Shown here in pieces: positions 14,554-22,664 of a stretch of 64,000 bases of DNA. The notes under the pieces were generated by a model. That model was given only the letters and a program-made list of their open reading frames with translations. It made no database searches and was not told the DNA's origin. Each line of letters starts with the position of its first letter. The stretch's first letter is position 1. This stretch comes from a virus. The position numbers and the translations under genes are program-made. The stretch is taken from the IMG/VR virus record IMGVR_UViG_3300042691_040613, positions 1-64,000 of that record; one strand, written 5' to 3'.

Positions 14554-14914
14554 GTACCGGGACCTTGTGTATCGACCTGGCGAAGATTCTTACGGTACAC
14601 GAGATCTTGTATTTCGTCCCGGCATGGACTCTACTGCTGTAGAAGTTCTCTCTTACCTTCCCAACAGAGAGGCTTCTATTCAAAAAGTTGCTGAGGATTT
14701 TCTCGAATCTTTTCTGCGTGGTGGGGGACAGGATGTAGCTGGGTACGTCCCTTATAAAGGCGTAGCCCCTGCAGATGTTGACCCAGGTGGTCCTGAGTCT
14801 CCTGAAGCTTATGCCCGTTTGGCTGATTGGCTGCGGACTCGTCGCGAAAGCGGTCACATTGATCGTGCTCGGGAGAACCTCAGAAAGATGGGATATCCCC
14901 TAGGTGGGGTTTGA
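14552..14914 (+). CDS. Hypothetical protein, possibly virion-associated
   Basis: 120 residues from ATG 14552. It begins with a short internal repeat (MYRDLVYRPGEDSYGTRDLV, then FRPGMDS) and continues with helices (KVAEDFLESFLRGGGQDV; YARLADWLRTRRESG). The DFLESFL segment recalls DFLENFL in the next gene, which suggests a shared motif. Function unknown. Confidence 0.6.
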   Translation: MYRDLVYRPGEDSYGTRDLVFRPGMDSTAVEVLSYLPNREASIQKVAEDFLESFLRGGGQDVAGYVPYKGVAPADVDPGGPESPEAYARLADWLRTRRESGHIDRARENLRKMGYPLGGV

Positions 14915-14943
14915 TTTAGAGTTATTTAAAAGGTATATCTAAG

Positions 14944-15441
14944 ATGACTACCCGCCGAGCTCCCTCGCGTGAGTTTGCTATTGGCTTTGGGGATTACATG
15001 TTCCCCATTTCCGGCAAACAAAGCTCTGGTCGCTCGAAGTTAGGTGTACCTTCTAAAGACTTTTTAGAAAACTTTTTGCAAGGTTTAGCTACAGCGCAGA
15101 CGCCTGCACCTGTTTCTGACACAGTAAGTGTTCCTGCGACCACCCCAGCTTCTTCCACTGTGGGTGCTGACAAGCTTGCGTCGTTCTTTTCTTCAAAGAA
15201 ACCTCGACGCGGCGGTTTTAGTTATCAAGGTAGTCCCGTTTTTACTGGTACTCGTTCTGTTCCTACTGGGCAGCCCACCGCAGAAGCCTCTGGTTCCGAG
15301 TTTGCTGAAGTTTTAGGAGGCGGTGCTGACAGTCTCAAGCTTTTTGCTCGGGAGACTGCCGCACCAAGAGGAACTACATCGGGCGCCTCTAAGCAATCTG
15401 CGGTGAAAAAAGCTCGGAGACGCCTGGATCAAGCGGCTTGA
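14944..15441 (+). CDS. Hypothetical protein, low-complexity, possibly virion-associated
   Basis: 165 residues from ATG 14944. Contains KDFLENFLQGLATAQ near residue 40 (compare DFLESFL in the previous gene), then Pro/Thr/Ser-rich linkers and a basic tail (KQSAVKKARRRLDQAA). No known domain. Confidence 0.55.
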   Translation: MTTRRAPSREFAIGFGDYMFPISGKQSSGRSKLGVPSKDFLENFLQGLATAQTPAPVSDTVSVPATTPASSTVGADKLASFFSSKKPRRGGFSYQGSPVFTGTRSVPTGQPTAEASGSEFAEVLGGGADSLKLFARETAAPRGTTSGASKQSAVKKARRRLDQAA

Positions 15442-15514
15442 GTACGTCGTTTTGCAACGACTGTGTGCAGAGCCCACATTGATTACGTAAAGTTAAGAAC
15501 ACGCAAAGCCTGTC

Positions 15515-15700
15515 GTGGGCGACCCCTGCAAAGCATTCGATCGGATTTCGACGCAGCTGGCAAAACTGTTAGCATTATCCGCTGATCGGAAGCCTGGTCG
15601 CGCTTCAGTTTCAGTTACAACTCGACAAGCTGAAGGCCCTCAATACCATTTGATGCACAGCATGACTTGGGATGAGGACGGAGAGTTAGATATTCGTTGA
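15515..15700 (+). CDS. Small hypothetical protein
   Basis: 61 residues from GTG 15515. It has a helical first half and a C-terminal beta segment (QYHLMHSMTWDEDGELDIR). Start uncertain. Function unknown. Confidence 0.45.
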   Translation: MGDPCKAFDRISTQLAKLLALSADRKPGRASVSVTTRQAEGPQYHLMHSMTWDEDGELDIR

Positions 15701-15777
15701 CTCCCTTCTTTGTATATTTGTCGGTTAAGTTTTGAGTTGCGTTGTTAACGCGTGGAATTCAAGAAAGTTTGTATTAG

Positions 15778-15960
15778 ATGAATCGGCGCCGTCAAAAGAT
15801 CTTTAAGATCTGGGCTAATGCCTTGGGTCCTAAGAGTGCTGACTGCCAGCAAACAGCAGACCATGTCGCTTGGGTTAGGACTTTCATATTCGTGACTTAC
15901 TTTGTGACGAACTGCTTTATCGTTGCGGGTGTCATCCGTCACTGGAACGATGCCCTTTGA
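15778..15960 (+). CDS. Small membrane protein
   Basis: 60 residues from ATG 15778 with a basic N-terminus (MNRRRQKIFKIW) and one transmembrane segment (VRTFIFVTYFVTNCFIVAGVI). The layout resembles the membrane protein at 18594. The next gene starts one base after its stop. Confidence 0.6.
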   Translation: MNRRRQKIFKIWANALGPKSADCQQTADHVAWVRTFIFVTYFVTNCFIVAGVIRHWNDAL

Positions 15961-15961
15961 G

Positions 15962-16195
15962 ATGTGCACCTACGAAGAAGGTGTGTATAAAAGGCTAGAG
16001 GAAACTATATGTGAGTATATGGATGAGGATATGACGGGCAAACTGGTATCACATCTAAAGAAAGCTTTATGTCGGGAGCTGGCGGATCGTCGCGCTCGGG
16101 TTAACCAGGTAGAGTCCATCATGAATTCTCTTTTCCCTGGCGAGGGTTATGCCCCGACTCAGTTCAGCAACGAGGGCTCTGCTGAAAAAGCTTGA
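15962..16195 (+). CDS. Small helical hypothetical protein
   Basis: 77 residues from ATG 15962, immediately after the upstream TGA. It is acidic at the start (YKRLEETICEYMDEDM) and then Lys/Arg-rich. It overlaps the next gene by 47 bases. Function unknown. Confidence 0.55.
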   Translation: MCTYEEGVYKRLEETICEYMDEDMTGKLVSHLKKALCRELADRRARVNQVESIMNSLFPGEGYAPTQFSNEGSAEKA

Positions 16196-16379
16196 GAACG
16201 CCTATGTCGTCTGTTCTGACTGTGGCGACAAATACGGCGTTTATTCGGTCGGCTGCAGCTCAGTTTGGGAAGGCGACTGCGATGTTTGCGGGGAATCGAA
16301 GCCTGTTACTGAGGCGCGTGATTACGCGTACCTCATTACGGGTATTCGGAAACTCAGCCGTGGTGAATCCTTAGATTAA
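16149..16379 (+). CDS. Zinc-ribbon-like small protein
   Basis: 76 residues from ATG 16149. Two CxxC pairs (VCSDCGDKYG and DCDVCGESK) with an extra Cys between form a likely zinc ribbon at residues 22-50, followed by a helix (LITGIRKLSRG). Probably binds nucleic acid or acts as a small regulator. Confidence 0.65.
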   Translation: MPRLSSATRALLKKLENAYVVCSDCGDKYGVYSVGCSSVWEGDCDVCGESKPVTEARDYAYLITGIRKLSRGESLD

Positions 16380-17207
16380 GGATTTCGGAGTCGCGAAGCC
16401 TTTTTGGGCTAAAGCGGCAGCAGCAGCGCTTCCCGCGCCTTGTACATATTGGGGAGTTTGCTTTCCTTCAGGCTTTTGCCCCGCTTTTTCTAGCAGAAGC
16501 TGCATCACAGTTTGATCGATTTCTTCGCGGGCCTTGCGGAATGTTTCGGGGCTAGGCCCTGTGTAGCTGCTGCTGACTTCGATTTTGGGTTTTGTGAGCT
16601 CACCGATCTTTTCGAGTAGGAGCTCTTCGGCAGATTTGTTTTCGGGTTTTGTTGTGCCGGGTTGAGGTGTAGCTTGTTGAGCGACAGCAATTTCGCCTTC
16701 TTGCTCGGGGCGGTTGATGTCACCGTGGCCGACACGGAATACCACGCGGCCGCTAGGGTCCATGGCTTCGCTGAAGTAACCATAACCACCACCTGCACCA
16801 CGGCGAATTTTGCCGCCAGGTACGCCTGGGATAAAGATCGAGGCGCCCTCGACCGCACCCGTATCGAAACGGGATTTACCTTTAAACGGAACGTAAAAAT
16901 CTAGAGGATCCCAGCCGGGCCGAGTCGCGTGGGCCTTAGTGGCAGCTTCGAATAAAGCTTTCTTTTCTTCGGGACTGGCGTTTGGGTTCCAGCGTTGGCT
17001 GGAGACGGCTTGGTTGGAGAACTCGATTTCACGGCCAATACTGCTGTACTGCTGGGCCAGTGAATCCAGGGCTCGGATCTTTTCTTGTAGGGGAAGGGCG
17101 CTGAGGATTTTGAGATCGATGTGATACGGCGATGAACCACCGATCCGTTCACTCGGACCAGTGAAACCGGAACGATATGTCGGTAAGTATTGAACGCCGT
17201 TAGTCAC
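16371..17207 (-). CDS. Hypothetical protein, possibly virion-associated
   Basis: 278 residues from GTG 17207. The middle is Gly-rich with beta character (FIPGVPGGKIRRGAGGGYGY; GRVVFRVGHGD), followed by Glu/Lys helices and an Ala/Gln-rich end. It is on the opposite strand to its neighbours and overlaps the zinc-ribbon gene end by 9 bases. Family not recognised. Confidence 0.6.
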   Translation of the reverse strand: MTNGVQYLPTYRSGFTGPSERIGGSSPYHIDLKILSALPLQEKIRALDSLAQQYSSIGREIEFSNQAVSSQRWNPNASPEEKKALFEAATKAHATRPGWDPLDFYVPFKGKSRFDTGAVEGASIFIPGVPGGKIRRGAGGGYGYFSEAMDPSGRVVFRVGHGDINRPEQEGEIAVAQQATPQPGTTKPENKSAEELLLEKIGELTKPKIEVSSSYTGPSPETFRKAREEIDQTVMQLLLEKAGQKPEGKQTPQYVQGAGSAAAAALAQKGFATPKSLI

Positions 17208-17278
17208 TGCTTTCCCTTGGTTTTAAGGGTGTAATATCACTCTAGCATTTATGTTTGTTTGGGGGCACTGTGCAGTAT

Positions 17279-17500
17279 ATGACTTATGTGCATGTAGATG
17301 AAGATGATTTCGAAGTGATTGGCGTTGATGATTATGGGATCTTGGTTAAGGCAGCGTGGGGTGAGCAGAGTTTTGTTAGTAGTTGGCACCTGGTGGATGA
17401 ACGGAAAATCCAGCTAACGCGAAGGACAAAGCCAGCGGACTGGGACGCAAAAAAAGAGGCCCATAAGCAGGCCGTAAAAGACGAAGGGCAGCAGGTGTAA
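17279..17500 (+). CDS. Small hypothetical protein
   Basis: 73 residues from ATG 17279 (earlier TTG or GTG starts are open). The first half is beta-rich and acidic (YVHVDEDDFEVIGVDDYGIL); the second half is a Lys-rich helix. Divergent from the gene at 16371. Function unknown. Confidence 0.55.
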   Translation: MTYVHVDEDDFEVIGVDDYGILVKAAWGEQSFVSSWHLVDERKIQLTRRTKPADWDAKKEAHKQAVKDEGQQV

Positions 17501-17507
17501 GAAAAAA

Positions 17508-17565
17508 CTGCGTGCGTGCGCAGCTACTAGTGGGGAAAGGTGTGGGGAGCGCGTCGAAACTCCCC
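17508..17565. terminator. Hairpins between convergent genes
   Basis: Two inverted repeats lie here: CTGCG...CGCAG at 17508-17523 and GGGGAG...CTCCCC at 17544-17565. Neither has a strong T-run, so both are only candidate stop structures for the convergent genes at 17279 and 17598. Confidence 0.35.
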
Positions 17566-17597
17566 AAGCGCCAATCTTATGTGTCTCATTTGAGATT

Positions 17598-17792
17598 TTA
17601 TTTAATTGGCTTGAACTGCCCGCACCAGTCTTTGTCAGCGTTGACTTGAGGCCACTGCGATCGTGGCAGTAGTGCAGATTGAATATAGACGGGAATAGGG
17701 GAGAAGCGACGACACTGACCCGTCGCATTCACCTCGGCATCGTGCGTCAGCTGGAAAAACCGACAGGTTCTACAGCGATCCTCTGCGTTCAT
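17598..17792 (-). CDS. Small Cys-rich (zinc-binding) protein
   Basis: 64 residues from ATG 17792. The pattern CRTCRFF, then GQCRRFSP, then WPQV..DWCGQF is typical of a small phage/bacterial metal-binding family with four Cys. It overlaps the methyltransferase stop as ATGA, so the two are translated together. Confidence 0.7.
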   Translation of the reverse strand: MNAEDRCRTCRFFQLTHDAEVNATGQCRRFSPIPVYIQSALLPRSQWPQVNADKDWCGQFKPIK

Positions 17793-18502
17793 GCGACTTT
17801 AGTAGCAAGTTGCCAGCCGGTGAAGATCGCAAGTTTCATCGAAGCAAAGGCAGTAAGAGCCCCGTCGACACCGCGCTGAACGTCGGGATGACCATAATCG
17901 TCAAAAATAACGACGCCACCAGATTTAACCATCGGGACATACAGCGTGGTATCCCGTGCGACAGAAGCAGGATCATGCGCACCATCAATATAAAGGACAT
18001 CGATCCAGGGTTCGCCGCCGTTACGACGGTTTAGTTCGGGAAAAACGTCCCAGCTGCAGCCTTTAATGATTTCAATCTTGGCAGCGTTGTCAGATTTAGC
18101 GATATTTCCACGAGCGATGAGCTCGATTTCTGCTAATTCGGGGTAATTTTCGGGTTTTTCGTGGTGCTCAGAGCTTCCAGTGAACGGATCGATCGAAATT
18201 AAACGAGACTCTGGGTGCGAAAGATAAAAATCAGACCAGAAGCAGCTGGATGCCCCTTCATAAACGCCAATTTCGACGATTTGACGCTTTGCGGAAGGGT
18301 CTAAACGCAGTTCTGCCGCTTCGTCACGGGTGCAGAGGACTAGATCGGTATTCAGCAGAGCGTCATACCAGGTTTGATTGAAGCTGTAGCGCTCGTCCAG
18401 CTTCTTTTTGCCTTGAATTTGGACAGTCGGTACAGCCTCTTCAACTTCATTGCCCAGTTGAGCCATGAGTTCTTTAAAGCTCTGCTTGCTGGCTGCAGTC
18501 AT
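17789..18502 (-). CDS. Class I SAM-dependent methyltransferase (TylF/CmcI-like)
   Basis: 237 residues from ATG 18502 (a TTG at 18517 is less likely). SAM-binding motif I is QIVEIGVYEGASS, motif II LISIDPF, and the metal-dependent signature is DVLYIDGAHD...VPMVKSGGVVIFDDYG. This matches the Methyltransf_24 group, which methylates sugars or small secondary-metabolite hydroxyls. In this window a sugar or protein-linked glycan is a sensible substrate because glycosyltransferases are nearby, but that is inference. Confidence 0.85.
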   Translation of the reverse strand: MTAASKQSFKELMAQLGNEVEEAVPTVQIQGKKKLDERYSFNQTWYDALLNTDLVLCTRDEAAELRLDPSAKRQIVEIGVYEGASSCFWSDFYLSHPESRLISIDPFTGSSEHHEKPENYPELAEIELIARGNIAKSDNAAKIEIIKGCSWDVFPELNRRNGGEPWIDVLYIDGAHDPASVARDTTLYVPMVKSGGVVIFDDYGHPDVQRGVDGALTAFASMKLAIFTGWQLATKVA

Positions 18503-18541
18503 CTGCCGATTTGTCAATGTCGTTATGGTAGCAGCATTTTG

Positions 18542-18570
18542 TTGACACGCTGCCCTTTGGGTTGTATGCT
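18542..18570 (+). promoter_or_regulatory. Sigma70-type promoter
   Basis: TTGACA, a 17-base spacer and TATGCT stand 24 bases before ATG 18594. The -35 is a perfect match. It would drive the genes from 18594, probably through tRNA-Leu and the glycosyltransferase. Confidence 0.75.
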
Positions 18571-18593
18571 TGTAGTGTCACTAGGTGACTCAC

Positions 18594-18878
18594 ATGACAA
18601 ACGACATCCAAATCAGAGCCAACTCCAGCGACGCCGTTGCATACGCGATCTTCTCTCATGCTTTCGGGTTGACTGTTTCGGTCTGCACCCTGATCACATT
18701 TGCCACGCTGTTTCCAAAATTCGTAACCAACCAGAGTTCTTACGCGGCTCGCATGAAGGAGTTCAACCAGGCTGTTGGCGAGTGTCTTGTCCGTCAGGTT
18801 GAGGTTTATGGGCGGCGTGACATTCGGACTTGTAAAGCCGCCGTTAACGCCCGCCTGAATTTTTATGAGCACCGTTAG
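18594..18878 (+). CDS. Small membrane protein
   Basis: 94 residues from ATG 18594. It has one likely transmembrane segment (AFGLTVSVCTLITFATLF) followed by a basic, helical tail with several Cys and Arg. Placed first after a strong promoter. Function unknown. Confidence 0.65.
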   Translation: MTNDIQIRANSSDAVAYAIFSHAFGLTVSVCTLITFATLFPKFVTNQSSYAARMKEFNQAVGECLVRQVEVYGRRDIRTCKAAVNARLNFYEHR

Positions 18879-18881
18879 CCT

Positions 18882-19121
18882 GTGGGTAGTCGCCTGCGGT
18901 CTGTGTCAGACTCCCTTGAACTCACACCGGAAGAGCAAGAACTTCTCGATAGTGCGATCAAAAACTTGCAAACTTTTATCAAGGAGGAGACCACGCATTA
19001 CGTGTTTGTAGAGGATCCTCGTAACGATGAGGACTACGATACGTTTGAATATGGTACAGAGCCACTGCCTGGCGACCAAACCTGGAAAAACTCTAACGAG
19101 CCCCCTTCGGACAGCCAGTAA
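18882..19121 (+). CDS. Small acidic hypothetical protein
   Basis: 79 residues from GTG 18882, 3 bases after the previous stop. The C-terminal half is strongly acidic (VEDPRNDEDYDTFEYGTEPL). Function unknown. Confidence 0.6.
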   Translation: MGSRLRSVSDSLELTPEEQELLDSAIKNLQTFIKEETTHYVFVEDPRNDEDYDTFEYGTEPLPGDQTWKNSNEPPSDSQ

Positions 19122-19141
19122 GTTGCTATAGTGCTCATGCC

Positions 19142-19223
19142 GCTGCAGTGGCGGAATGGTATACGCTGCGCACTTAAAATGCGTTGAGTTTCACTCATGT
19201 GGGTTCGAGTCCCACCTGCAGCA
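19142..19223 (+). tRNA. tRNA-Leu (anticodon TAA)
   Basis: 82 bases. Acceptor GCTGCAG/CTGCAGC with discriminator A, D loop with GG, anticodon arm GCGCA-CTTAAAA-TGCGT, a long variable arm (class II, TGAG..CTCA) and T arm GTGGG-TTCGAGT-CCCAC. It reads UUA codons. No CCA is encoded. It sits inside a phage operon. Confidence 0.95.
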
Positions 19224-19237
19224 TTAACAAACATCTA

Positions 19238-19687
19238 ATGGCACCTCAAAAGAAAAAACACGACAACAATCAGCTTCAGGGGCTCTACGAGTTCCACAAA
19301 ACAAAGGAGTGCCCCCTTTGCGGCGAACTCAAAGCCAAGGTAAAAGAAAGCAGAAAGATATTTGAAGGTACCAGAAGGCGTTATAGCTGCTTTGGGTGTG
19401 ATCATAAATACACAACGTATGAGATAAACTCTGAGGCTTATGAAGAACTGCGTACTCTTCGTATTAAGTTTAGTCAACTAGAAAATATTTTTAACAGCGT
19501 CCATCAACCTGTACAACAGCCTGTCCAGCTCGAGCCAATTTCTGCGGTGCCTGAAGGGATACCGTGTTCTGATTGCGCTCACTTAACGCCTTACGGTTGT
19601 TCGTTTGATATACCAGAAGCTCAGACTGAGGAGGCTCAGGGGTGCAACCTGTTTCAGTCGATATTTTCTGATAACATGCTGACATAG
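19238..19687 (+). CDS. NrdR-like zinc-ribbon protein without ATP cone
   Basis: 149 residues from ATG 19238. Residues 24-58 carry CPLCGELKAKVKES, then RRRYSCFGCDHKYTTYEI, which closely follows the zinc ribbon of NrdR, the repressor of ribonucleotide reductase genes. The ATP-cone domain of true NrdR is absent. Instead there is a Gln/Pro linker and a second Cys cluster (CSDCAHLTPYGC...GCNLF). It probably binds DNA or RNA with a different control logic. Confidence 0.65.
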   Translation: MAPQKKKHDNNQLQGLYEFHKTKECPLCGELKAKVKESRKIFEGTRRRYSCFGCDHKYTTYEINSEAYEELRTLRIKFSQLENIFNSVHQPVQQPVQLEPISAVPEGIPCSDCAHLTPYGCSFDIPEAQTEEAQGCNLFQSIFSDNMLT

Positions 19688-19699
19688 ATCAGTTGTCTA

Positions 19700-20473
19700 A
19701 TGCGTTCTTCCATTCCTGTACTCGGCACAGCAATCGTCAATAATCCCTACTGGTTACATAGGCTCTTTATGAGCATCGACTATCCGGTCGATAATTTTGT
19801 CGTATTTAACAACAACGGCCGGGGTCAGATTACGGACGCGGTAGAAAGTGTTCGTAAGTTGTCTAATCCGTTTGTAAAGAAAGTGCATGTGACGCACATG
19901 CCTTCAAATGTGGGTTGTTCAGGCGCTTGGAACTTAATTATTAAGTGCTTTATGCAAGCACCATATTGGATTATATCAAACCATGATGTCATGTTCGAAC
20001 CTGGTTTCCTACAGGAGATGAACGAAAAAGCACAGGCTGAGGATGTTGGGGTTGTCCACGGCTGTGGCGGCGGTTGGGATATTTTTCTTCTTAAAGACTG
20101 GATGGTACAACGATACGGATTATTTGACGAGAATTTATACCCTGCTTACACAGAGGATATGGATTATGGTATGCGCTTCATCCACGATGATGTCAAGCGT
20201 GTGATGTCACTCGAGCATGGTTATTATCACGGAACTAGTAAAAACGATTATTCGGATGGCTCACAGACCTGGAGATCCGATCCAGCTTTGGCTCAGCCTA
20301 TTCACATTGCTCACGAATTAAACAAAAGGTATTTACATATGAAGTGGGGTGAGGGCTGGCAGGTTCACGTGGATGAGCCCACTCATAAACACCCGTTTAA
20401 TAACACTGAGTTCCCTATTAGCTTTACAACGTTTGATCTTGGTTTCTGCCGCCGTAAGCACTTGGGCTTTTAA
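19700..20473 (+). CDS. Glycosyltransferase, GT-A fold (GT2-like)
   Basis: 257 residues from ATG 19700. GT-A features are a nucleotide-binding start (SIPVLGTAIVNNPYWLHRLF), VVFNNNGRG, SNVGCSGAWNLI and a DxD-like ISNHDVMF, then the acceptor-side YTEDMDYGMRF. Such enzymes move a sugar from a nucleotide-sugar to an acceptor in the cytoplasm. It is one of at least four glycosyltransferases in the window, all near virion genes. Confidence 0.75.
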   Translation: MRSSIPVLGTAIVNNPYWLHRLFMSIDYPVDNFVVFNNNGRGQITDAVESVRKLSNPFVKKVHVTHMPSNVGCSGAWNLIIKCFMQAPYWIISNHDVMFEPGFLQEMNEKAQAEDVGVVHGCGGGWDIFLLKDWMVQRYGLFDENLYPAYTEDMDYGMRFIHDDVKRVMSLEHGYYHGTSKNDYSDGSQTWRSDPALAQPIHIAHELNKRYLHMKWGEGWQVHVDEPTHKHPFNNTEFPISFTTFDLGFCRRKHLGF

Positions 20474-20519
20474 CTTTATTAAATCTCGAAGTATTATGTG
20501 CAGATCGGGTGTATGAGTC

Positions 20520-20792
20520 GTGCCTTTTTACTCTTCGCATACAGCTTCAGGTAAGCTAGTAAATACACTTAAAGCGCTGTTGGACACTAAAAGGTTGTCT
20601 TCGTTTGCGTTAAGCAAGCAGGCCAACCTATCGCCAACTACGACAAGAAAGATCTATACCGATTCACACTACATACCGTCGCCTGACGTATTAGAGAAGT
20701 TGTGTATGACTTTAGAGTGCCTGCCTGGCGATATTTTAAGTATTCGCGGTAATATAGAAGAATCAGCTGTGGTGGTATCCGGTGTTTTCTAA
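20520..20792 (+). CDS. HTH (Cro/CI-type) DNA-binding protein
   Basis: 90 residues from GTG 20520. Residues 31-70 read as an XRE-type helix-turn-helix (FALSKQANLSPTTTRKIYTD), followed by PSPDVLEKLCMTLECLPGDI, the usual fifth helix. A likely transcription regulator. It overlaps the next gene by 11 bases. Confidence 0.75.
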   Translation: MPFYSSHTASGKLVNTLKALLDTKRLSSFALSKQANLSPTTTRKIYTDSHYIPSPDVLEKLCMTLECLPGDILSIRGNIEESAVVVSGVF

Positions 20793-21279
20793 AGCCGATT
20801 ACGAATTAGCTGCTCGGATTCTCGGGCTTCCGGTACCTCAAACTCCGGCAGAGATGGCTGCAGCCACTCCCGCTGTTGCTCAGGTTGTTCGTCGTTTTGG
20901 GCAAGGTCTGCCCCCGATGCCTGGTCAAGAGGGCGACGGCTTCTACACCGGGGCTACTCGTTCGCTGAATGGGTATCCGGATAACACGATGCCTATGCAA
21001 AAGGCTCAGTTGGCTTCTCGGCTGCGGACTGAGCCTGAGCGTCCCCACGAGGATGCTTATTTGATGGAGCTGATCAATATGCTCGATCCCGAGGAATTCA
21101 ATTTGATCATGGCTCTTCTTGAGCGTCTTGCTGATCAGGAAGATGAAGAATCTGATCGGTTGTCTTCTCAGCGCCCTTTAGAGTATGACACCCCGAATCT
21201 GGGTTCTAACTACAGCGTTCTGAACGCACCGTCTTCTAACGGTATTGAAGCTTCTCGCGCTTATCAACCTCTCGGCTAA
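20782..21279 (+). CDS. Hypothetical structural-type protein
   Basis: 165 residues from GTG 20782. N-terminal helix, Pro/Gly-rich linker, then an acidic helical stretch (EEFNLIMALLERLADQEDEE). It starts a row of head-to-tail-overlapping genes running to 23944 that look like minor virion proteins. Function unknown. Confidence 0.6.
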   Translation: MFSKADYELAARILGLPVPQTPAEMAAATPAVAQVVRRFGQGLPPMPGQEGDGFYTGATRSLNGYPDNTMPMQKAQLASRLRTEPERPHEDAYLMELINMLDPEEFNLIMALLERLADQEDEESDRLSSQRPLEYDTPNLGSNYSVLNAPSSNGIEASRAYQPLG

Positions 21280-21521
21280 TGACACTTAACGCACGCCAAC
21301 AACAACTGCGAGAGCGTGACGTACGCAAGCTCTCACCGGAGCTAAATCCGGACACGTTTATGCAAATGTATATGGAAAGTAATTTTCCTCAGACATCTGC
21401 ATTCCCTTCCGCACAGCAGATGCAGCGTGGTTTTGATAACCAACAGTTAGCAGATAGTTTAAAATTAAAACAGACTAAGCCTAAGTCAGGCACTGGTTAC
21501 GACAATCCTGGTCTTTCCTGA
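21279..21521 (+). CDS. Small Gln-rich protein
   Basis: 80 residues from ATG 21279, which overlaps the upstream TAA by one base. Polar, Gln/Asn-rich and likely disordered (QQQLRERDVRKLSPELNPDT). Part of the minor-virion gene row. Confidence 0.6.
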   Translation: MTLNARQQQLRERDVRKLSPELNPDTFMQMYMESNFPQTSAFPSAQQMQRGFDNQQLADSLKLKQTKPKSGTGYDNPGLS

Positions 21522-21523
21522 TT

Positions 21524-22018
21524 ATGACCATTCAAACGGTTGCTGGTAAGGGCGCTGAGTTTATCGGCGGCAGCCAGTTGCTCAATTCGATTATTGCTGA
21601 GCTGATCGGTCAGGGCGCTGCAGGGTTGTTTGGAGCTACTCGTTCGGGCCTTGAACCCATGACGGAAAGTGGCGGCCAAGGCAGCAAGTACATGATTACT
21701 TTGCCTGAGGCTCAGCGACTTGAGCTCGCTTTTGCTAGCGAAAATTTCCGTCGCAGTATGCTCGGACTGGAGCCTCTTGATGCAGGCGAGTTTCTCGCTG
21801 AGCGTGAGAGCGCTCTGAGGGAGTCTGCTGCTCAAGCCGGTCAGCGTGATTTTGCTCGCAAACAACTGGAAGTTCAACAAGCTGTTGTTCCTGCTGTTGC
21901 ACAGTTAGCCGGTACTCAGGCACAAACAACCGGTGGCGTAGCTCAGCAAGGTATCGCATCGTTGTTAAATCGTCCTAGTATTGATCCAGCGGTCGCAGCG
22001 ATGGCAACGGGACGATGA
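21524..22018 (+). CDS. Hypothetical structural-type protein
   Basis: 164 residues from ATG 21524, 2 bases after the previous stop. Gly/Ala-rich with a possible amphipathic stretch early (LLNSIIAELIGQGAAGLFGA) and an Ala/Gln-rich helical C-terminus. Overlaps the next ATG by 4 bases (ATGA). Confidence 0.6.
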   Translation: MTIQTVAGKGAEFIGGSQLLNSIIAELIGQGAAGLFGATRSGLEPMTESGGQGSKYMITLPEAQRLELAFASENFRRSMLGLEPLDAGEFLAERESALRESAAQAGQRDFARKQLEVQQAVVPAVAQLAGTQAQTTGGVAQQGIASLLNRPSIDPAVAAMATGR

Positions 22019-22662
22019 GCTTAGGAACTCTTGCTGGTAGTGGCCTTCGTTTAGCCGGTAAATATATCGGTATTCCGATTGCTGGTGCTGTCGGTCTTGG
22101 TGCTTTGCCTCACTTAGCCAAGATCAGTCAATCCGTCGCTGGCGTCGGTCAGCCCGAAGCTAATCCCACGGCTACACCTCCTCCGAGCACGGCCAGCACC
22201 CCTGCACCTGGAGCTCCTGGTACTCCTGCACAAGCAGCAACTGTTGATCAGAATGCTGCGTTGCTTGCTCTGCTTGAGAAGTTAGCTGCTGAAAGTGCTG
22301 AGCTGTCTCAGGCTGAGCAAACGGATCGAGCAAAACTCTACGATAAACTCATCGATCCCGGTCTGTACGCTGAGCGTGCGGCAATTGATCTTGCTAACTA
22401 CGAGCGTCAAGCCGAGTTAGCTCGTCAGGCGGGTATGGAGCAGACTCGTGAGCTGTCCCGCCGCAAGATCGAAAGCGACACAATCGCAGCGTGGCAAGGT
22501 ATCACTCAAGCTCAAATTAATGCCAACGCTCAGATTGGGCTTGGCATGATGAACCTGGCTTACTCAGCTGGCGTTCCCAACCCGAATGTTTTACAAGCTG
22601 GTGCGTCCTTGGCTGGCCAAGGCCGTTCTGGTTTTTCTGCCCCTTCCTCCACTATTAGCTGA
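22015..22662 (+). CDS. Possible internal virion or ejection protein
   Basis: 215 residues from ATG 22015. Hydrophobic Gly/Ala start (LAGKYIGIPIAGAVGLGAL), Pro/Thr linker (residues 50-80), then helices. Two following genes share Ala/Gly-rich membrane-active character. By analogy with podoviral ejection proteins it could enter the host membrane during DNA delivery; this is inference only. Confidence 0.5.
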   Translation: MSLGTLAGSGLRLAGKYIGIPIAGAVGLGALPHLAKISQSVAGVGQPEANPTATPPPSTASTPAPGAPGTPAQAATVDQNAALLALLEKLAAESAELSQAEQTDRAKLYDKLIDPGLYAERAAIDLANYERQAELARQAGMEQTRELSRRKIESDTIAAWQGITQAQINANAQIGLGMMNLAYSAGVPNPNVLQAGASLAGQGRSGFSAPSSTIS

Positions 22663-22664
22663 TC

